Under the pieces are notes generated by a model. That model was not told the DNA's origin, searched no databases, and worked only from the letters and a program-made list of their open reading frames with translations. Both the position numbers and the translations under genes were made by a program. Below are positions 41,945 through 50,400 of a stretch of DNA of 64,000 nt, piece by piece. This DNA is from JAMQPK01 sp963761975 (lineage in GTDB: Bacteria > Acidobacteriota > Vicinamibacteria > Vicinamibacterales > JAMQPK01): positions 1,488,001 to 1,552,000 of the forward strand of contig CAVXIR010000002.1 in assembly GCA_963761975.1 (NCBI GenBank). Reading direction: 5' to 3'. Position 1 is the stretch's first letter. Every line of letters begins with the position of its first letter.

Positions 41945-42688
41945 TCAATTGCACGAAGCCGCAACCCGTTTCAACGAACGCGCGCGCATCTCGCCGTCCG
42001 CGAGCGTGCCGGTTGCGACGACGCGCTGGCCGACATAGGTTGGCAGTCTCAGCGTCCTGGCTTCGTCCACGACCTCGATCTGTGACGAGCGCTTCTTCAG
42101 AAAACCCGACTTCCAGCTCCGCGACTTCGGCGCATCTGCGCCTGATGTGTTTTTCAGTCGGAACGAGCCCTTGTCGATTTCGAGGCACCCCGTGATGGTG
42201 ACCGGCGCCAACGCCTGGACGTTCGATACGGTAGGCAGCTTCGGCGATTCGGCTGGCGGCATCTTCGCCGTCGTATTTTCCGTTGCAGACGGTTTGGCCG
42301 GAACGGTCATCGTGGCCGCAGCCTTCGGCACCGCAGTCTTCTTCGTGTCCACTCGCGGTGTCATTGGCCGCGTGTTTCTTCCTCGTTCGATTTCCAGCGG
42401 CAGCGCGCCTGCGCCGGCGACCTCGGTTGAGTATGAGGGCTGGTCTGCCGTGATAAACGCCGCCGCGGCCACGAGACAGACTGTTAGAAGAATCGCCATC
42501 GCCGCTGAGCTCGGCCTCGAAAGTCGCTTCGAGGTTCTGGCATTTGAGGCGTTTTTCGAACGCGACGGGTGCTTGGCTCTCCTGAGGCGCGCGGATATTC
42601 TCTTGAGCGAGATCCGTCGAAGCCTACGGTCTGCCAAGAGTAGATATCGAATCGACGACGACGGCTTCTTCGCCCTTCGCGCGCGCAT
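41945..42688 (-). CDS. Type II membrane protein with DUF5818/OB-like domain
   Basis: 247 residues from ATG 42688, seven bases after AGGAGG. A basic N-terminal stretch of about 60 residues is followed by one helix (MAILLTVCLVAAAAFITA), a long Pro/Thr/Ala linker, and a C-terminal domain (PVTITGCLEIDKGSFRLKNT, then YVGQRVVATGTLADGEMRAR) of the DUF5818 kind, a small beta-barrel common in Acidobacteria. A shorter start at 42499 would give a plain signal peptide but lacks a ribosome-binding site. Function unknown; the domain is probably periplasmic. Confidence 0.65.
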   Translation of the reverse strand: MRARRAKKPSSSIRYLLLADRRLRRISLKRISARLRRAKHPSRSKNASNARTSKRLSRPSSAAMAILLTVCLVAAAAFITADQPSYSTEVAGAGALPLEIERGRNTRPMTPRVDTKKTAVPKAAATMTVPAKPSATENTTAKMPPAESPKLPTVSNVQALAPVTITGCLEIDKGSFRLKNTSGADAPKSRSWKSGFLKKRSSQIEVVDEARTLRLPTYVGQRVVATGTLADGEMRARSLKRVAASCN

Positions 42689-42896
42689 TGGCATTCCTCC
42701 TGACAGGAAGTCTCTGTCGGTCTCATTTCAGCAAATGCGGTGCCCGATCAGGAGCGGCGGTTACTGCCCGTAACCGGCTGTGGCCACTGGGGTTGCGATC
42801 CAAGACCGTGGGGTCGGCTCAGAATGGAACACTCGTTTCCGTGATCGCTCCGCGGCAATTGTGTGTAAACATTCCGGTTTCCACGAACCGTTTGTG

Positions 42897-44123
42897 ATGC
42901 GAGCCCTTTTCATTCCTCTTGCGCTCGTCTGTTTGCTCGCGGCGGCTCCGCCCGATCAGCGGGAAGCGCAATGGCGCGCTGCGATTCGTGACGCGCTGTT
43001 CATCCCGAATCCCCTCCCGAATCTTGCGTCGCAGACTCACGGTCGCTTTGAGCCGGCGACGGGTGTCAGCGCCGAACGGGTGACCTATGGCACGCAGTTC
43101 GGGATGCGCGTTCCGGCCATTCTGTACCTGCCACGCCCCCTTCCCTCGGCCAAGATCCCTGCGCTCATCATCGTTAACGGACACGGCGGCGACAAATACA
43201 GCTGGTATGCGTTCTACGCGGGTGTCCTTTACGCGCGGGCGGGCGCGGCGGTGCTGACCTACGATCCGACGGGCGAGGGCGAGCGCAACGGCGAACGGAA
43301 GTCCGGCACACGAGAACACGACGAAGTGGAACCGCCGGCGGAGCTCGCGCGCCGCCTTGGCGGCCTGATGGTGACCGATGTCATGCAGGCCGTCTGGTAC
43401 CTCGCTCAGCGACCCGAGGTCGACCGCGGGCGCATCGCCGCCGTCGGGTATTCGATGGGGTCGTTCATCCTGGCCCTGGCCGGCGCGGTCGACACACGCT
43501 TGCGCGCGACCGTGCTCGTCGGCGGAGGCAATCTCGATGGGCCGGACGAGTACTGGGACAAGAGCAAACCGATGTGCCAGGGGATCCCGTATCAATCGCT
43601 TGCGCCGCTCGGCGATCGACCTGCCGTCATCTATGTTCTTCACGCGTCGCGAGGGCAGACCCTGATCTTCAACGGCCTCGAAGATGACACGGTTCGCATC
43701 CCGAAAAACGCAGCGTCCTTTTTCGAAGACCTCCGGCTGCGCACGGCACGGTTGATCGGACGCTCAGAGAATGTCTTCGAGGTGGGTTTTGTACCTGGCG
43801 TGGGGCATCGGCCACACTTTGTCACGCAGCCCGTCGCCGCCTGGTTGGAGCGTCAGGTCGATTTCCCCAACTGGCGCGAGGCAGATATCGAGAAACTCCC
43901 CGTGACGCACATCAGCGCGTGGGCTCGAACGGAGCACCTCGAGATGGATCCGCTGTATGCCACCGAGCATCGCGAAGGGGGCACGCGCGCGCTAGGAACC
44001 GGTGTGCCCGGTTTAGGTCGCGAAGATCTAAGCGTCTTCAGCGAAGAAGACTGGCGACGCCAGAAGCCTGTGCTCGTGCACCAACGCTGGCGCGAACTTG
44101 CGAAGGCGCGAATGGGGCTATGA
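42897..44123 (+). CDS. Exported alpha/beta hydrolase (acetyl-xylan-esterase/DLH-like)
   Basis: 408 residues from ATG 42897 (signal peptide RALFIPLALVCLLAAAPP). Fold landmarks are ALIIVNGHGGDKYS (oxyanion region), AVLTYDPTGEGERNGE, AAVGYSMGSFILALAGAVD (nucleophile Ser in GYSMG), LIFNGLEDDTVRIP (acid) and VPGVGHRPHFV (His). The triad is complete. It probably cleaves esters of plant or microbial polysaccharides in the periplasm, but substrate is a guess. The frame is open upstream to 42780 without a signal peptide. Confidence 0.82.
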   Translation: MRALFIPLALVCLLAAAPPDQREAQWRAAIRDALFIPNPLPNLASQTHGRFEPATGVSAERVTYGTQFGMRVPAILYLPRPLPSAKIPALIIVNGHGGDKYSWYAFYAGVLYARAGAAVLTYDPTGEGERNGERKSGTREHDEVEPPAELARRLGGLMVTDVMQAVWYLAQRPEVDRGRIAAVGYSMGSFILALAGAVDTRLRATVLVGGGNLDGPDEYWDKSKPMCQGIPYQSLAPLGDRPAVIYVLHASRGQTLIFNGLEDDTVRIPKNAASFFEDLRLRTARLIGRSENVFEVGFVPGVGHRPHFVTQPVAAWLERQVDFPNWREADIEKLPVTHISAWARTEHLEMDPLYATEHREGGTRALGTGVPGLGREDLSVFSEEDWRRQKPVLVHQRWRELAKARMGL

Positions 44124-44149
44124 CGCGACACCTGCCGGTGCGCCGCATC

Positions 44150-44181
44150 TTGACCTTAAAGCTAGCTTGAGGGTTTCTAAT
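44150..44181 (+). promoter_or_regulatory. MerR-type promoter/operator with 20-bp spacer
   Basis: -35 TTGACC (44150-44155) and -10 TCTAAT (44176-44181) are separated by 20 bp, the over-long spacing required by MerR-family activators. A dyad ACCTTAAAGC-TA-GCTTGAGGGT (44153-44174) fills the spacer. Transcription would start at about 44188, which is the A of the MerR ATG, so the message may be leaderless. Confidence 0.7.
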
Positions 44182-44187
44182 TCAGTC

Positions 44188-44610
44188 ATGCTCATTGGAG
44201 ACATTTCCAAACTCTTGGATATCACACCCGCCACCATCCGCTATTACGAGGAGATCGGCGTGCTGACCCCGCCTCGTCGGTCGGAGTCCGGGTACCGCCG
44301 CTACACGGATGCGAGCCTCGAGGAGCTGCGTTTCATCAAGAAGGGCCAGGGGTTGGGATTTTCGCTGGAAGAGATTCGTGAGATTCTCAGAATCAGTCGT
44401 GCCGGCGAAGCCCCGTGCTCGCACGTGCTGGAGCTCGCCGAGCGAAATCTCGCCGCCGCCGAGGAGCGCATCCAACACCTTCAGGCCTTCTGCGATCGCC
44501 TTACGGCGCTCATCGACAAGTGGAAAGGGAAGTCGGCGGCGAGCTGTCACAGCGGCGGATTGTGCGAGATCATCAACTCGGCAGACCTTCCCGTCGAGCC
44601 CATGCAGTAA
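44188..44610 (+). CDS. MerR-family metal-responsive regulator
   Basis: 140 residues. N-terminal winged helix: IGDISKLLDITPATIRYYEE and LTPPRRSESGYRRYTDASLE. A long dimerisation helix follows, with Cys at APCSHV and a C-terminal CHSGGLCEII. Three cysteines in these positions match heavy-metal sensors of the ZntR/CadR/MerR group rather than SoxR. It should bind its own promoter through the dyad just upstream, twisting the 20-bp spacer when metal binds. The likely target besides itself is the membrane-protein gene downstream. Confidence 0.88.
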   Translation: MLIGDISKLLDITPATIRYYEEIGVLTPPRRSESGYRRYTDASLEELRFIKKGQGLGFSLEEIREILRISRAGEAPCSHVLELAERNLAAAEERIQHLQAFCDRLTALIDKWKGKSAASCHSGGLCEIINSADLPVEPMQ

Positions 44611-44683
44611 GAGCGTTCACCTTGACATCCAGGTAAACGCGCTGGAGATATCTGTTGCCGTCGGCGGCGCGGCTTTGCTTTGG

Positions 44684-45055
44684 ATGCTGCTCGGTTTCTT
44701 CGCGCTGAGAGTCGTGGGCCAGCTTCTCGTGGCCTCGGGTGTCGCGCCTTTTCTCCCGCCGATGGACGACTGGCAATCCGGCCTGTTGCCGTATCCGCTC
44801 CTGCTGGCATCGCAGATCGCGATCCTCGGCATCTTTGGCACAGTGTGCGTGCAGTTCACGCGCGGCCGCGGCTACTTCGTCCGTCACCATACCTGGCTCG
44901 CGACGCCGTTGTGGATCATCGGATGGGTCTACGCGGCTGGGATGATCGTGCGATACGTGGTCTTCAGGCGCGATGCGATTCCCGTCGTGCTTCACCTCGT
45001 GCTGGCGAGTTTTCTCCTCACCGTCGCACGTCACCATCAAACCCACCGCATCTAG
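44684..45055 (+). CDS. Four-helix integral membrane protein downstream of merR
   Basis: 123 residues from ATG 44684 (TTG 44675 possible). About four membrane helices: MLLGFFALRVVGQLLVASGV, LLPYPLLLASQIAILGIFGT, WLATPLWIIGWVYAAGMIV, and VVLHLVLASFLLTVA. No metal-binding motif is obvious. The frame is open upstream through the merR end, so the true start is uncertain. It could be the regulated target of MerR. No family recognised. Confidence 0.6.
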   Translation: MLLGFFALRVVGQLLVASGVAPFLPPMDDWQSGLLPYPLLLASQIAILGIFGTVCVQFTRGRGYFVRHHTWLATPLWIIGWVYAAGMIVRYVVFRRDAIPVVLHLVLASFLLTVARHHQTHRI

Positions 45056-45060
45056 CGGCC

Positions 45061-45113
45061 GCACCTAACGCACCCAACGCACCTATCGCACCTAACGCAC
45101 CTAACGCACCCAG
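45061..45113 (+). repeat. 9-bp tandem repeat CGCACCTAA (about six units)
   Basis: Units CGCACCTAA, CGCACCCAA, CGCACCTAT, CGCACCTAA, CGCACCTAA and a partial one lie just after the membrane-protein stop. The same 9-bp word family, in reverse, forms the Ala-Pro repeat inside the DUF4097 gene at about 63350-63520. The rest of 45114-45350 is gene-free and AT-richer than its surroundings. Confidence 0.75.
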
Positions 45114-45351
45114 TTCTGGGGTTGCACCGATCTTCGCGTGCATTGCCATGTTTGCATCGTACCGTCCGGCGCGCCGAGCGACGTTGCAAGCCGAGTGACG
45201 GACGCCAGAAATGGAAGAAGTTCGCGACTATCGAACAACTAGTTCTCTGAACAGATCACTAATTCATCAGGACATGAGTTATCTGCCCCACAAATGAAGT
45301 TCACCCCTTGGTCTGACTTGTGCATAGAGAGCCACCAGGGAGTGCAAAACA

Positions 45352-45534
45352 GTGGAAGGTCCAGATTCACGGCGTGGGAAATTACCGGAAATCCGGGCAG
45401 AAGAAGACACGATTACGTTTCTTCTGACCGTTGGGCTGCCGACCGGCATCACAGGTAGCCTGCTGTTGCGCTGCGGCCGGGATGGCGAGATTTACGCGTC
45501 CATCGCCCCGGTTACGCCGAAGAAAAGCCGCTAG
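45352..45534 (+). CDS. Small hypothetical protein (60 aa)
   Basis: 60 residues from GTG 45352, with GGGAG about 10 bases upstream. Two parts: a charged start (EGPDSRRGKLPEIRAEEDTI) and a beta-rich end (TFLLTVGLPTGITGSLLLRC, GRDGEIYASIAPVTPKK). No motif. The stop TAG shares a CTAG palindrome with the stop of the convergent TPR gene. Confidence 0.45.
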   Translation: MEGPDSRRGKLPEIRAEEDTITFLLTVGLPTGITGSLLLRCGRDGEIYASIAPVTPKKSR

Positions 45535-46331
45535 GATCCCGCCTTCGCGCGCGCATCCGTCTGACGCGGCAGACTCTTCAGCAGCGCGCGCGCTTTCCGG
45601 AACCAGGGCCGCTCGCGGCGGCGAATGTACTCGGGCATCGTTGCCTTCTTCCGAAGGATCTGCTCTGCCAGTTCGCGAGCTTCATTGTGCCGCCCTTCCG
45701 CGGCGAGAAGACACGCATAGTTGTACTGCGTTTCCGACAGGGTCGACACCTGCAGGGTCTTTGCAAACAGCGCGTCTGCTTTCTCACGCTGATTGATTTT
45801 TGTCAGGGTCTGCGCGCGCAGGCCCGCCGCCCGCAGGTAGTCGTACTTCGGATCCCGCGCGAGCACCTTCTCCAAATCGGCCTCGGCCGCCGCAAAGTCA
45901 TGTAAAGCTATCGCCGAGAGTGCCCGGCGGTAGAGCGGATCGATCTCGGGGCTGCGAGCGATCACTCTATCGAAGCATTCCCGCGCCTTCGCAAACTGGC
46001 TGTCGTCCAGATACAGATCGCCTAGCTCTTCATAGTTGCCGACCGATGGGTTGTCGAGCACGAGCCCCTCGAGTTGCTTGATGCGCTTGCGGCGCGGGAA
46101 CACCTGGAAGGCGCCGCGGAGCAGGCCAGCGTCGGGAATGACCTCGACGGCGATGTAGATGAGCGCGCCGACCCCGCCGAACATGAGAATGATCCAGAGC
46201 CAGTAGGTCTCGGGCCGTCGACGCACGAAATGCAGGATGGCGATGGCCTGCAGGACGATGCCGTAGGGATAAATCAGCCCGAACACTGGAGCGCGAAATA
46301 TAACAGAGGCGGGCTCGATAGCAGATGGCAT
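45531..46331 (-). CDS. TPR-repeat membrane protein
   Basis: 266 residues from ATG 46331. Two N-terminal membrane segments (VFGLIYPYGIVLQAIAILHF, TYWLWIILMFGGVGALIYIA) resemble the PLDc_N anchor. They are followed by about four TPR motifs (NYEELGDLYLDDSQFAKARE, LYRRALSAIALHDFAAAEAD, YNYACLLAAEGRHNEAREL). It probably tethers a protein complex at the inner membrane. Divergent from sppA with only 39 bases between starts. The frame continues far upstream antisense to sppA, but that part is not coding. Confidence 0.8.
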   Translation of the reverse strand: MPSAIEPASVIFRAPVFGLIYPYGIVLQAIAILHFVRRRPETYWLWIILMFGGVGALIYIAVEVIPDAGLLRGAFQVFPRRKRIKQLEGLVLDNPSVGNYEELGDLYLDDSQFAKARECFDRVIARSPEIDPLYRRALSAIALHDFAAAEADLEKVLARDPKYDYLRAAGLRAQTLTKINQREKADALFAKTLQVSTLSETQYNYACLLAAEGRHNEARELAEQILRKKATMPEYIRRRERPWFRKARALLKSLPRQTDARAKAGS

Positions 46332-46370
46332 GACATGTATCGTGTAATCTGAGGGTAAGGAGCTCCTGCC

Positions 46371-48143
46371 ATGGCCAAGCGCCGCGTGTTCAAGTTCTTC
46401 ATCAGCCTGGTCGTCCTGTTTGTTGTCGTGGGCATGCTGGCCGTGATCGGCGCATGGATCATGGTTCTGAGGGGCCCAGCCGTGCCCGACCACGCGACGT
46501 TGATTCTGAGAATCGGCGGCGAGCTGGTGGAGACGCCGCCGAACGACGTGCTGGGACAGGTCACCGGAGGTGTGCGCGCGCAGACGGTGCGCAGCTACGT
46601 CGACGCGCTGCGACGGGCCAAAGACGACCCGCGCATCGAGTCGGTGCTGATCGTGCCCTCGCCATTCGAGTCGCCCTTCTGGGGCAAGGTGCAGGAGATT
46701 CGCGACGCCGTCATCGACTTCAAGAAGTCGGGCAAGCGAATTTCGGCCTATCTCGAGTATGCGGGTGAGCGCGAGTACTACCTCGCATCCGCCACCGACC
46801 GCATCTACCTTCTGCCGACGAGCAGCGTCGACGTCACGGGCGTCGCGACCTACGAAGTCTTTCTCAAGGGAACGCTCGACAAGATCGGCACGCAGGCCGA
46901 TTTCGAAAAGATCGGCGACTACAAGACGGCTCCCAATCAGCTCACCCAGACCACGTTCACGCCCGCGCATCGCGAGATGACCGAGTCGCTCACGCGCGAT
47001 ATGTACGACCAGCTGGTGCAGGCGATCGCCCAGTCGCGCCGGAAGCACGTCGACGAGGTGCGCATGTTGATCGACCAAGGTCCGTTTCTCGCCGAGCAGG
47101 CGGTGAAAGCCGGTCTCGTCGATACGCTGGCGTACGAGGATCAGCTCGACGATCACGGCGTGGTGAGCAAGAGCGGCACCATTGAGGGCGAGCGCTACGG
47201 CCGTGTGCGCGGCGCCTCGCCGCCGCGCGGTGCTCCGCGTCTGGCAGTCGTTTACGTCACCGGGGTCATCAATTCCGGAGACGGCGGATTCGATCCGCTG
47301 AATGGCGATGTGGCCGGATCGATGCGACTGGTGAAAGCGATTCGATCGGCGCGCGCCGACGCTGGCGTGCGTGCCATCATCGTGCGCATCGACAGTCCTG
47401 GCGGATCGAGCATCGCGTCCGATGTGATCTGGCGCGAGCTGACCGTGACGAAGAACGAAAAGCCGGACCGTCCGCTGGTGGCGTCGATGTCCGATCTGGC
47501 GGCGTCCGGTGGCTATTACGTCGCCATGGCCGCGTCGCACATCGTGGCGCAGCCGGCTACACTGACCGGCTCGATCGGCATCTACGGCGGCAAGTTCGTG
47601 ACCGGTGGCACGTACGAGAAACTGGGTGCCAACATCGAGGCGGTGACGATCGGACGCAATGCGGGCCTCGAATCGCCGGAACGCCCCTTCAACGAGAGCG
47701 AGCGGCAGAAGCTGCGAGAACAGATCAGCAGCTTCTACAAAGGGTTCGTCGAAAAAGTGGCGGCGTCGCGGAAGATGCCCGTCGAGCGAGTCGATCAGCT
47801 CGCTCGAGGACGTGTGTGGACCGGCGCGCAGGCGCGCCACCACGGACTTGTTGACGCGCTGGGTGGTCTCGACCGCGCCATCGCGCTGGCCAAAGAACGT
47901 GCCGGCATCTCACCGGAGACCGCCGTCGAAGTCGTCACCTATCCTCCGCGCCGGACCCTTGCCGAGTTGCTCCTCGAAGAGCTCACCGGCGCGGGCAACG
48001 ACCGCGAGCTCGAGACGTTGGTGGCTTTTCTTGGAGGCATGCGCACGGCCGAACGCCGCGCGATTGGGTTGCTCACGGCCCCTGCGAGGTTGTTCAATCC
48101 GGGTGAACCGTTAGCGTTGATGCCGGTAGGGTTTCTTCGCTGA
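46371..48143 (+). CDS. sppA: Signal peptide peptidase SppA (long form)
   Basis: 590 residues with AAGGAG before the ATG. One N-terminal membrane helix (FFISLVVLFVVVGMLAVIGA). The two ClpP-like halves include FEKIGDYKTAPNQ (catalytic Lys of the first half) and SMSDLAASGGYYVAMAA (nucleophile Ser of the second half), the arrangement of 67-kDa SppA. RIDSPGGSSIASDVIWREL and GSIGIYGGKF are further family signatures. It degrades cleaved signal peptides in the inner membrane. Confidence 0.94.
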   Translation: MAKRRVFKFFISLVVLFVVVGMLAVIGAWIMVLRGPAVPDHATLILRIGGELVETPPNDVLGQVTGGVRAQTVRSYVDALRRAKDDPRIESVLIVPSPFESPFWGKVQEIRDAVIDFKKSGKRISAYLEYAGEREYYLASATDRIYLLPTSSVDVTGVATYEVFLKGTLDKIGTQADFEKIGDYKTAPNQLTQTTFTPAHREMTESLTRDMYDQLVQAIAQSRRKHVDEVRMLIDQGPFLAEQAVKAGLVDTLAYEDQLDDHGVVSKSGTIEGERYGRVRGASPPRGAPRLAVVYVTGVINSGDGGFDPLNGDVAGSMRLVKAIRSARADAGVRAIIVRIDSPGGSSIASDVIWRELTVTKNEKPDRPLVASMSDLAASGGYYVAMAASHIVAQPATLTGSIGIYGGKFVTGGTYEKLGANIEAVTIGRNAGLESPERPFNESERQKLREQISSFYKGFVEKVAASRKMPVERVDQLARGRVWTGAQARHHGLVDALGGLDRAIALAKERAGISPETAVEVVTYPPRRTLAELLLEELTGAGNDRELETLVAFLGGMRTAERRAIGLLTAPARLFNPGEPLALMPVGFLR

Positions 48144-48247
48144 ATTCGCAGATTCGCAGATTCGCGGATTCGCAGATTGTAAGATTGATTGAGAGATTGA
48201 CCTCTCCCAATCAATCTGCGAATCTTCCAATCTGCGAATCTGCGAAT
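48144..48247. terminator. Long inverted repeat of the word ATTCGCAG between convergent genes
   Basis: ATTCGCAGATTCGCAG repeats (48144-48178) run into their reverse complement AATCTGCGAATCTTCCAATC (48209-48247), giving an imperfect stem of about 35 bp between sppA and the convergent ppiD-like gene. It is probably a bidirectional terminator. It is built from short word repeats, as are several other gaps in this window. Confidence 0.6.
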
Positions 48248-48254
48248 ACGTGCA

Positions 48255-50180
48255 TCATCCGATCGCCCGCTTCAGCGCCTCGGGATCGACGTCGATCTTC
48301 ATCTTGGCACGCGCTTTTTCCATGTAGGCCTGGTAGAAGCGCGCTCGCCGTTCGCTCAAGAATTCGACGCGGAACTTGTCCTTCGCCATCGCGTAGTCCG
48401 CCGCGCTGACGTCCTGACGCGTCGCCACTTTCACGATAGCCGCGCCTTGCGGCGTCGAGATGGCATTGCTGACGGTGCCCGGCGGCGAGGAAAACGCCAC
48501 GGCTTCGATTTCGGGGCTGCGGCCGATATTCGGGATCATGCCGTCCCGTACGATTGGGTTGGTCGTCACCGCTTCGAGACCGGCTGCCTTTGCCGCCGCC
48601 TGGAAGTTCGGCGCCGACTTCAACTGACCAGCCAGCGCCTCGGCGCGCTGACGGGCGAGTCCCATCGCGCGATCCTGAATGACGTCGTCGCGCACGCGGC
48701 TTCGCACCTCGTCGAGCTTCGGCACGTAGGAGTCCTGCTTGCCCGAGACGTAGAAGAGGACGCGGCCGGTCGGTCCGGCCACAGGCGCGCTCACCGTATT
48801 GTCCGGTAGATCGAAGGCCGCCATCGAGACGGGCGACTGTGGGCCGAGGCCTTCGATCATCCCGCCCCGGGGGAAGAATCCCGATTCCTCCACCTTCAGG
48901 CCGCGCGAAGCAGCCGCGCGGTCGAGTTCCTGCGGCGTCTTGGCCGCAGCGGCCAGCGTCTCGGCATTCTGCGTTGCCTGAATTTCTGCCTGGTCGCGCA
49001 GCAGCGCCGATTCGATCTCCTTGTACACGTCGGGATCGGTCACCGCGCGCACGATGGCGGGCTTGCGATCGGTTACCTTGATGATGTGATAGCCGAACTC
49101 GGTTTTCACGAGGTCGCTCATCTCTCCAGGTGCGAGCGCAAAGGCCGCAGTTTCGAAGGCGCCGACCATGCGTCCTCGCGTGAAGTAGTCGAGGTCGCCG
49201 CCTTGCTGCGCGTTGCTTTCGTCCTGTGAATACTTCTTGGCAAGAGCGGCGAAATCGGCGCCCGATTTCGCTTCCTTCAGCACCTGCTCGGCCTGCGCGC
49301 GCACGGCCGCATCATCTTTGCCTTCCGTCGTCAGCAGAATGTGGCTCGCGCGAATCTGTTCGGGTGTCGTGTACTTGCCGAGCTGGGCGTTGTAGTTCCG
49401 CTCGACATCTTCCTTCGACACCTTGAGAGTCGACGCCAGCTCAAGGGAGTTGATGCGCACGAACTTGATCTTGCGCTGATCGGGAATCCGATAGCTTTCC
49501 TTGTTCTTGTCGAAATGGGCCGAGATCTCCGAGTCGGACGGGTTGGCTTGCGTTTTGAAATTGTCGGCGAGCACCGAAACCACGTCCAAGGTGACCTTCT
49601 CGTTGCGCCGCTTGTACTCGCCTTCGAGATCGGCGTCCGACACGGTCATCCATTCGGTGAGCCCGGTCCGGAACTTGTCGAGCATCAGACCCTCTCGTAC
49701 CGACACCTCGAAATCGGCCGGCGTAATCGGCGGGGTCTGCTGCGCCAGCAGCGCGCGATAGCGTTGTTCGCCGATAAACTGACCATTTTCCTGCAACCCT
49801 GGGATGGCCATGATCTGCGCGCGCACCTCGGCATCGCTGACACTGATCCCCGCCCGTTCGGCCTCGGTCAACTCCGCTTTCTCCTGAATCATCTGCTGCA
49901 GCACCTGTTGAGGCACCTGCATCTGCTGCAGGATTTCGTCCGTCACCTTTCCGCCATATGAGGAGCGGTAGGCCTGCACCTGAGCCATGTAGCGACGGCG
50001 GAAATCGGCCACTGAAATGGACCGCGAATCAACCGTGACCAGCCGATCGCCGCTCGGCATCATCGACGCGTCGGGACCAAGGAACTCGGGGATGTAGAAG
50101 ACGACAAAAGTGAGGACGACCAGCGCCAGGCTCCACTTGAGCCAGCCTTTGTGGCGCCGCATCCGATCCAGCATGGTCAT
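48255..50180 (-). CDS. ppiD: PpiD-like periplasmic peptidyl-prolyl isomerase/chaperone
   Basis: 641 residues. N-terminal cytoplasmic tail and one helix (WLKWSLALVVLTFVVFYIPE), then a SurA-N-like helical domain (VADFRRRYMAQVQAYRSSYG), a parvulin domain (EQIRASHILLTTEGKDDAAV, GGDLDYFTRGRMVGAFETAA, LVKTEFGYHIIKVTDRKP) and a second, degenerate parvulin-like region. This is the PpiD layout and length (about 620 residues). It assists folding of proteins leaving the Sec machinery. Parvulin residues look intact in the first domain. Confidence 0.88.
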   Translation of the reverse strand: MTMLDRMRRHKGWLKWSLALVVLTFVVFYIPEFLGPDASMMPSGDRLVTVDSRSISVADFRRRYMAQVQAYRSSYGGKVTDEILQQMQVPQQVLQQMIQEKAELTEAERAGISVSDAEVRAQIMAIPGLQENGQFIGEQRYRALLAQQTPPITPADFEVSVREGLMLDKFRTGLTEWMTVSDADLEGEYKRRNEKVTLDVVSVLADNFKTQANPSDSEISAHFDKNKESYRIPDQRKIKFVRINSLELASTLKVSKEDVERNYNAQLGKYTTPEQIRASHILLTTEGKDDAAVRAQAEQVLKEAKSGADFAALAKKYSQDESNAQQGGDLDYFTRGRMVGAFETAAFALAPGEMSDLVKTEFGYHIIKVTDRKPAIVRAVTDPDVYKEIESALLRDQAEIQATQNAETLAAAAKTPQELDRAAASRGLKVEESGFFPRGGMIEGLGPQSPVSMAAFDLPDNTVSAPVAGPTGRVLFYVSGKQDSYVPKLDEVRSRVRDDVIQDRAMGLARQRAEALAGQLKSAPNFQAAAKAAGLEAVTTNPIVRDGMIPNIGRSPEIEAVAFSSPPGTVSNAISTPQGAAIVKVATRQDVSAADYAMAKDKFRVEFLSERRARFYQAYMEKARAKMKIDVDPEALKRAIG

Positions 50181-50400
50181 TACAGGTCAAACCCCCTCAG
50201 CAAAATTCATCTGTGGCCGATAAGACAAGGAGTTGAAGCTGACTATCGTAGCATCGACTCTGTAAGGACGAGCAATACCGTGTTTTGGTTGGGCGACCTA
50301 CCGCTCAAACGCGCCCTCGCAGGCGCCAGGGCGGACCGAAGCCCTATGGTAATATTTACGTAATTTAGAAGGACTTAGCGGGAGTTGCCTTCTCACGAAG

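Noticed and set aside
45061..45113. CRISPR-like short repeat array
   Set aside because: Units are 9 bp and contiguous without spacers; it is a minisatellite.
46332..47843. Upstream extension of the TPR protein frame
   Set aside because: It lies antisense to sppA; the TPR protein has its own start at 46331.
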